From contig OMWS01000004.1 in assembly GCA_900314825.1 (NCBI GenBank), positions 1 to 64,000 of the forward strand: a stretch of DNA of 64,000 bases, read 5' to 3'. The notes under the pieces were generated by a model that was not told the DNA's origin, searched no databases, and saw only the letters and a list, made by a program, of their open reading frames with translations. Origin of the DNA: an uncultured Veillonellaceae bacterium (lineage in GTDB: Bacteria; Bacillota; Negativicutes; Selenomonadales; Selenomonadaceae). Position 1 is the first letter of the stretch; every line of letters begins with the position of its first letter. The position numbers and the translations under genes were made by a program. Shown here in pieces: positions 59,556 to 64,000 of this stretch.

Positions 59556-60538
59556 GCGACGATCTTTCATTGAACACATCCGAGAGCGATGGTTCAGAGG
59601 TTTTGCCACAAACAAAGCAGAACCTCCTTGTCCTCCTCGGCCCGACGGCCGTTGGCAAGACGGCGCTGTCCATCGAGCTCGCGCAAGCGCTGGACGCCGA
59701 GATCATCTCGGGTGATTCCATGCTCATCTATCGCGGCTTCGACATTGGCGCGGCCAAGCCGACGATGGAGGAACGAAAGGGCGTCCCGCATCATCTCATC
59801 GACGTGCATGAGCCCTTTGAGCGCTATAGCGTGCAGGATTTCCAGCAGGAGGCCGCCGCGTGCATCGCGGACATCGCATCGCGCGGGAAGCTGCCGTTCC
59901 TTGTCGGCGGCACGGGACTCTATGTGCAGGCGCTCGTGGAAGGGTATGCGTTTAACGAGACAAGTGGAAATGCTGCCTATCGCGCGAAGCTTCAACAGCT
60001 GGCTGAGACGCAAGGTGCCGGAGCGCTGTTCACGATGCTTGAAACGGTCGACCCGAAAGCGGCACAAACGGTGGATGCCAAGAATACCCGCCGCATCATC
60101 CGTGCGCTCGAGGTCGCGCATGGCGGCAAGGAATCCATTTCCCGCGCGAAAGCGGACGAGCCCCCGTACCGTGCGTTCGTCGTCGGTCTCACACGGCCGC
60201 GGGCGGAGCTCTACGAACGTATCAATCAGCGGGTGCTGTTGATGATAGAGCAAGGGCTCGTCCGCGAAGTGCAAGGTTTGTTGGCGCGCGGCGTATCGCG
60301 TGACGCCCAGCCGATGCAGGGCATCGGGTACAAGGAGACGGCGGCGTATCTCGCAGGCGAATATTCTCTGGAGGAAGCCGTTGATACGATCCAAAAGGCG
60401 ACGCGCCATTTCGCGAAACGCCAGCTCACATGGTATCGTCGGATGCCGTACATCCATTGGTATGATGCGACGCTGCCGCAGGAAAGAATTCTTTCAAAGA
60501 TTTTGAACGATGTGAGAGGATTTTTCGCATCGAGGTAG
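59552..60538 (+). CDS. miaA: tRNA dimethylallyltransferase
   Basis: A 328-residue enzyme adding a dimethylallyl group to A37 of tRNAs reading UNN codons. The P-loop is LLGPTAVGKTALS; ISGDSMLIYRGFDIGAAKP and LVGGTGLYVQALVEGY are family motifs. A short N-terminal extension of about 25 residues is Ser/Glu-rich. hfq follows 40 bases downstream, a pairing widely conserved in bacteria. Confidence 0.95.
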   Translation: MSDDLSLNTSESDGSEVLPQTKQNLLVLLGPTAVGKTALSIELAQALDAEIISGDSMLIYRGFDIGAAKPTMEERKGVPHHLIDVHEPFERYSVQDFQQEAAACIADIASRGKLPFLVGGTGLYVQALVEGYAFNETSGNAAYRAKLQQLAETQGAGALFTMLETVDPKAAQTVDAKNTRRIIRALEVAHGGKESISRAKADEPPYRAFVVGLTRPRAELYERINQRVLLMIEQGLVREVQGLLARGVSRDAQPMQGIGYKETAAYLAGEYSLEEAVDTIQKATRHFAKRQLTWYRRMPYIHWYDATLPQERILSKILNDVRGFFASR

Positions 60539-60578
60539 AATGTACATATAGAGAACGAATTTTAATGAGGTGGTTTCT

Positions 60579-60857
60579 TTGGCAATCAAGCAGATCAATC
60601 TTCAGGACAGCTTTTTGAACCAGGTGCGCAAGGAAAATGTCGGCGTGACGATTCATCTCGTCAACGGCTTCCAGATCAAGGGCAGCGTGCGCGGTTTTGA
60701 CAATTTCACGGTCATCCTCGACGTGATGGGCAAGCAGCAGATGGTTTACAAGCACGCGATTTCGACGATCACGCCGGCGAAGCCTGTCGCTTTCGCAGGT
60801 GCAGACAAGCCGGAAAAGGGCGAGAAAGCTGAAAAAGCTGAAAAGGCCGACGCGTAA
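60579..60857 (+). CDS. hfq: RNA chaperone Hfq
   Basis: A 92-residue Sm-like hexamer subunit that supports small RNA function. Both Sm motifs are visible: [20 protein letters not shown] and [13 protein letters not shown]. The Lys/Glu/Ala-rich tail ([14 protein letters not shown]) is of low complexity. The TTG at 60579 follows GAGG by 8 bases; a GTG at 60570 would add three residues. Confidence 0.95.
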   Translation: MAIKQINLQDSFLNQVRKENVGVTIHLVNGFQIKGSVRGFDNFTVILDVMGKQQMVYKHAISTITPAKPVAFAGADKPEKGEKAEKAEKADA

Positions 60858-60887
60858 ACACATGGTCACAAAAGGGCGCTGAGAAGA

Positions 60888-60917
60888 GCTTTCTCCTGCG
60901 GGAGGAGGCTTTTTTCG
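60888..60917 (+). terminator. Terminator of miaA-hfq
   Basis: GAGC-TTT-CTCC and GGAG-GAG-GCTT form an imperfect stem around TGCG and are followed by six T. Confidence 0.6.
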
Positions 60918-60943
60918 TCCGGCGTTCCAGGAAAGGAGAAACG

Positions 60944-61408
60944 ATGCGGAAACGGGGATTCGAGCGCGTGTCGAAGTATTCAGCGGAAAACATCTTGCTG
61001 CCGGGACGCAAGACAGCCGCGAGCGCGGGCTATGATATCGCGGCGGCGGAGGCGGCGCTCATCGCGCCCGGCGCAGTTGCGCTCGTGCCGACGGGGCTCA
61101 AGGCGTATATGCAGCAGGGAGAAGTGCTGGTACTCGCCATCCGTTCGAGCCTTGCGGCGAAACGCGGCCTGTGCCTCGCGAATGGCATCGGCATCATCGA
61201 TGCGGATTACTACGACAATCCAGAGAACGAAGGGCACATCCAGGTCGCCGTGCGCAATCTCGGTACACAGCCCGTCGCGATCGCGGCGGGCGAACGCATC
61301 GCGCAGGGCGTGTTTTTGCCGTATCTCACGGTGGATGGCGATGCCGCGGGCGAAGGCGCCGAACGCACGGGCGGATTCGGTTCGACGGGACGGGGGGACG
61401 AAGCTTGA
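60944..61408 (+). CDS. dut: dUTP diphosphatase
   Basis: A 154-residue trimeric dUTPase hydrolysing dUTP to dUMP. Motifs in order: SAGYDIAA, RSSLAAKRGL, NGIGIIDADYYDN, ERIAQGVF and ERTGGFGSTG. GGAAAGGAG precedes the ATG. The stop shares two bases with the TTG of rarA. Confidence 0.95.
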   Translation: MRKRGFERVSKYSAENILLPGRKTAASAGYDIAAAEAALIAPGAVALVPTGLKAYMQQGEVLVLAIRSSLAAKRGLCLANGIGIIDADYYDNPENEGHIQVAVRNLGTQPVAIAAGERIAQGVFLPYLTVDGDAAGEGAERTGGFGSTGRGDEA

Positions 61409-62760
61409 GCGCAGACGAGGGCATGAATCTTTTTGAAGCGGCGGCAGAAAGCAACGTGGATGAAGGCGGCTTGCACCGCTTCGAGCCGCTCGCACAGCGC
61501 ATGCGGCCGCGCACATTTGAAGAATTCATCGGCCAGCAGGGCGCGGTCGGGCAGGGACGTTTCTTGCGGCGCATGATCGAGCAAGACCAAGTGCCGTCCA
61601 TGATCCTCTACGGCCCGCCGGGCACGGGCAAGACGACGCTCGCGCAAATGATTGCAGGACTCACGCACAGCGCGTTTCAGAAACTCAATGCTGTCGCGGC
61701 CGGCATTGCCGATATCCGCGCCATCGTGAAAGAGGCCGAGGAGCAACGCCGTTTTTACCAGCGGCGCACGATCGTGTTCATCGACGAAATCCATCGCTTC
61801 AACAAGAGCCAACAGGATGTCCTCCTGCCTTACGTCGAGGACGGGCGGCTCGTGCTCATCGGCGCGACGACAGAAAATCCGTTCTTTGAAGTGAATCACG
61901 CGCTCCTTTCGCGCGTGCGCATCGTGCGGCTGGAAAAACTCACGGACGCGGAACTTGTTCGCATCCTCACGCAGGCGCTTGATGACGAAGAACGCGGCCT
62001 CGGCGGCCAGCATTTGACGGCGGCGGAAGGCGTGCTCGCGGCCATCGCGGGCTTTGCGGGCGGCGATGCGCGCATGGCGCTCAACGTGCTCGAGGGTATG
62101 GCGGCGATGCTGCCGCCGTCGGGCGGAGAGCTCACGATGGAGCTCCTCACGAGCCTCGTCGGTGAGCGTGTGCAGTCGTATGACAAGAAGGGCGACAACC
62201 ATTACGATACGGCGTCGGCGTTCATCAAGAGCATGCGCGGCAGCGATCCCGATGCGGCGCTTCATTATCTCGCGCGCATGATCGCGGGCGGCGAAGACCT
62301 CAATTTCATCGCGCGGCGCATCGTCATTTGTGCGTCGGAAGATGTCGGCAATGCCGACCCGATGGCGCTCGTCGTCGCCATGGCGGCCGCGCAGGCCGTG
62401 CAGTTCGTCGGCCTGCCGGAAGCGCGCATCACGCTCGGGCAGGCCGTCACGTATATTGCCTCGGCGCCAAAGAGCAATGCAGCGTACCTCGGCATCGACC
62501 ACGCGCTTGCCGACGTACGGCACAAAAATTGCGGCCAAGTTCCCATCCATCTGCGCGATTCCCATTACAAGGGTGCGGCGAAGCTCGGGCACGGCATCGA
62601 TTATGTGTATCCGCATGATTTTCCGGGACATTTCAAACAGCAGCAGTACCTGCCGAATGAAATTCGGAATGCACATTATTACGAGCCGACGGACATTGGG
62701 CGTGAAAAGCAGATGGGGGACTATCTGAAACAATGTTGGCCGGAACGATATCCAAAGTGA
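61405..62760 (+). CDS. rarA: Replication-associated recombination protein RarA (MgsA)
   Basis: A 451-residue AAA ATPase acting at stalled forks. Walker A is LYGPPGTGKTTLA, Walker B IVFIDEIHRFNK, and the sensor region IGATTENPFFEVN. The start MRPRTFEEFIGQQ after a 30-residue leader is typical. The TTG at 61405 has GGGGGGA upstream; ATG 61423 is an alternative but too close to its GAGGG. Confidence 0.93.
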   Translation: MSADEGMNLFEAAAESNVDEGGLHRFEPLAQRMRPRTFEEFIGQQGAVGQGRFLRRMIEQDQVPSMILYGPPGTGKTTLAQMIAGLTHSAFQKLNAVAAGIADIRAIVKEAEEQRRFYQRRTIVFIDEIHRFNKSQQDVLLPYVEDGRLVLIGATTENPFFEVNHALLSRVRIVRLEKLTDAELVRILTQALDDEERGLGGQHLTAAEGVLAAIAGFAGGDARMALNVLEGMAAMLPPSGGELTMELLTSLVGERVQSYDKKGDNHYDTASAFIKSMRGSDPDAALHYLARMIAGGEDLNFIARRIVICASEDVGNADPMALVVAMAAAQAVQFVGLPEARITLGQAVTYIASAPKSNAAYLGIDHALADVRHKNCGQVPIHLRDSHYKGAAKLGHGIDYVYPHDFPGHFKQQQYLPNEIRNAHYYEPTDIGREKQMGDYLKQCWPERYPK

Positions 62761-62768
62761 GAGATGGC

Positions 62769-62822
62769 GCAACCCTCTCCGACCTCCCTTCGGGAGGCCA
62801 CCTCCCCCATTGGGGAGGCTGG
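62769..62822 (-). repeat. Dispersed palindromic repeat, copy 11
   Basis: GCAACCCTCTCCGACCTCCC, TTCGGGAGGCCACC, TCCCCCATTGGGGA, GGCTGG. It fills the 84-base rarA-rrf2 gap. Confidence 0.78.
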
Positions 62823-62844
62823 TATGAAGAATTCAGGTGGTTGA

Positions 62845-63282
62845 ATGAAATTATCGACGAAAGGCCGCTACAGTGTCACGGCGCTCTACGAACTGGCGCA
62901 GCATTATGGGCAGGGCATCGTGCCACTGAAGACGATCGCCCTGAGCCAGGGCTTGTCGGAAAATTATCTCGAGCAGCTCATGGGCACGATGCGCAAAGCC
63001 GGCCTCGTCACGAGCACGCGCGGCGCGCAAGGCGGCTATGAGCTGGCGCGCGCGCCAAAGGACATCACGATCTGCGACATCATCACGGCGGCGGAAGGCC
63101 CGATTGCGCTCGTGGACTGCCTGCTTGATGACGAGAAGGCCGTCCACTGCGCACGCGCGAGCGAATGCGTGACGCGCAGTGTCTGGGAACGTGTCTGCGC
63201 GAGCATCAATGACGTGCTTGCGAGCATCACGCTTGCCGATCTTTGCAGGGACGGAGAGAAGGGGGTCGGGTGCTGCCAATGA
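62845..63282 (+). CDS. Rrf2 family transcriptional regulator (IscR-like)
   Basis: A 145-residue winged-helix regulator beginning MKLSTKGRYSVTALYELAQH. Three Cys in DCLLDDEKAVHCARASEC are placed like the Fe-S ligands of IscR; further Cys lie in the tail. It overlaps the following cysteine desulfurase gene by four bases, matching a role as Fe-S-sensing regulator of that operon. Confidence 0.92.
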   Translation: MKLSTKGRYSVTALYELAQHYGQGIVPLKTIALSQGLSENYLEQLMGTMRKAGLVTSTRGAQGGYELARAPKDITICDIITAAEGPIALVDCLLDDEKAVHCARASECVTRSVWERVCASINDVLASITLADLCRDGEKGVGCCQ

Positions 63283-64000
63283 ATCCCGTGTACCTTGATT
63301 ACGCAGCGACGACGCCGATGGACGCGCGCGTGCGAGACGCCATGACGCAGGCGATGGCGGAGCTTTATGGGAATCCATCGAGCCTCTACGCGGCCGGCCG
63401 TGCGGCGAAATCAACGGTTGAAAAAGCACGGAGGCAAGTTGCGGCGCTGATTGGTGCCAAGCCAGAGGAAATCTTCTTTACGAGCGGCGGCAGTGAGAGC
63501 GACAACTGGGCGCTCAAAGGCATCGCGTTTGCAAGGCGGGCGTCGGGAAAAGCGTTTGGCGTTGTGACATCCGCTATCGAACATCCGGCGATTCTGCGAA
63601 CAAGCGAATGGCTTGAGCGCCAAGGTGTTCCTGTGACGCGGCTTCCCGTGGATGGCGAGGGGGTCGTTGCTCCAGAAGCGTTGGAACGGACGTTGTCATC
63701 GCTTGACGGCAACGTAGAACTGTCACAAGGCGTGGGCATTGTCTCTATTATGATGGCGAACAATGAAGTCGGGACGATGGAACCCGTTCGCGAACTTGCA
63801 GAAATTGCACACAACCATGGAGCGATTTTTCATACGGATGCCGTTCAAGCCGCAGGTCACATTTCCATTGATGTCGAAGCATTCGGCGTCGATGCATTAT
63901 CTCTGACTGCGCACAAATTCTGCGGGCCGAAAGGCATTGGGGCGCTCTACATCCGACGCGGCGTGCTCATCGATTCTCTGATTCACGGCGGGGAACAGGA
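63279..64000 (+). CDS. Cysteine desulfurase, NifS/IscS type (partial, runs off the window)
   Basis: The first 240 residues of a PLP enzyme that frees sulfur from cysteine for Fe-S clusters and tRNA thiolation. Visible motifs: VYLDYAATTPMDARV, NPSSLYAAG, FTSGGSESDNWALKG, IEHPAIL, MANNEVGTMEPV, HTDAVQAAGH and the PLP Lys in LTAHKFCGPKGIGALY. It is coupled to the Rrf2 gene by ATGA. The C-terminus lies beyond 64000. Confidence 0.95.
   Translation, partial: MNPVYLDYAATTPMDARVRDAMTQAMAELYGNPSSLYAAGRAAKSTVEKARRQVAALIGAKPEEIFFTSGGSESDNWALKGIAFARRASGKAFGVVTSAIEHPAILRTSEWLERQGVPVTRLPVDGEGVVAPEALERTLSSLDGNVELSQGVGIVSIMMANNEVGTMEPVRELAEIAHNHGAIFHTDAVQAAGHISIDVEAFGVDALSLTAHKFCGPKGIGALYIRRGVLIDSLIHGGEQ

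Overview
The window reads as chromosomal DNA from a GC-rich, outer-membrane-bearing Firmicute (Negativicutes, most likely Selenomonadaceae such as a Selenomonas or Mitsuokella relative). This is an inference from three things: Firmicute-type gene order and control (ecfA1-ecfA2-ecfT-truA, a T-box in front of thrS, an attenuated infC-rpmI-rplT operon), outer-membrane traits (a PagL-like lipid A deacylase, many exported envelope proteins), and the codon use. No rRNA, CRISPR array, intact transposase or phage is visible.

Layout. 1-2334: two gene remnants, then a promoter, a 27-codon mini-ORF with a long-range inverted repeat, and the ribosome rescue and repair pair prfH-rtcB. 2525-6809: ECF transporter module, truA and a PagL-like deacylase. 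6813-22883: housekeeping genes dnaE, D-Ala-D-Ala carboxypeptidase, rluB, a BaiN/HI0933-type flavoprotein, aroA, lepB, mdh, tadA, an FlhB-tail protein, a YraN nuclease, comM and priA. 23153-25736: a CNNM/CBS membrane protein, a broken cysteine desulfurase end, a YefM-YoeB toxin-antitoxin pair and a scrap of an AAA ATPase. 25737-39426: a 14-kb accessory block of exported or membrane proteins: two tandem TPR paralogues, an eight-gene minus-strand operon of SH3-like, Zn-ribbon and unrecognised exported proteins, and a divergent four-gene set (lipoprotein, SH3 protein, TPR-CAP fusion, thioredoxin-reductase-like flavoprotein). 39484-48976: a Cys-rich peptide, holA, an epimerase, an AAA ATPase, ttcA, a CBS-type family II pyrophosphatase and pcrA. 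49071-52876: tRNA-Lys and a TAXI-type TRAP transporter. 52977-64000: a small unknown gene, T-box-thrS, infC-rpmI-rplT, a TrmH/SpoU methyltransferase, thiamine pyrophosphokinase, a metallo-hydrolase, miaA, hfq, dut, rarA, an Rrf2 regulator and the start of a cysteine desulfurase.

Themes. Translation maintenance dominates (prfH, rtcB, truA, rluB, tadA, ttcA, miaA, thrS, infC, rpmI, rplT, a rRNA/tRNA methyltransferase). At least eleven copies of a short palindromic repeat sit in intergenic gaps. Several form head-to-head inverted pairs around a central palindrome, and a different palindrome lies in frame inside the TrmH-family gene. The most likely undescribed material is the prfH leader, the envelope block at 25.7-39.4 kb and the repeat family.
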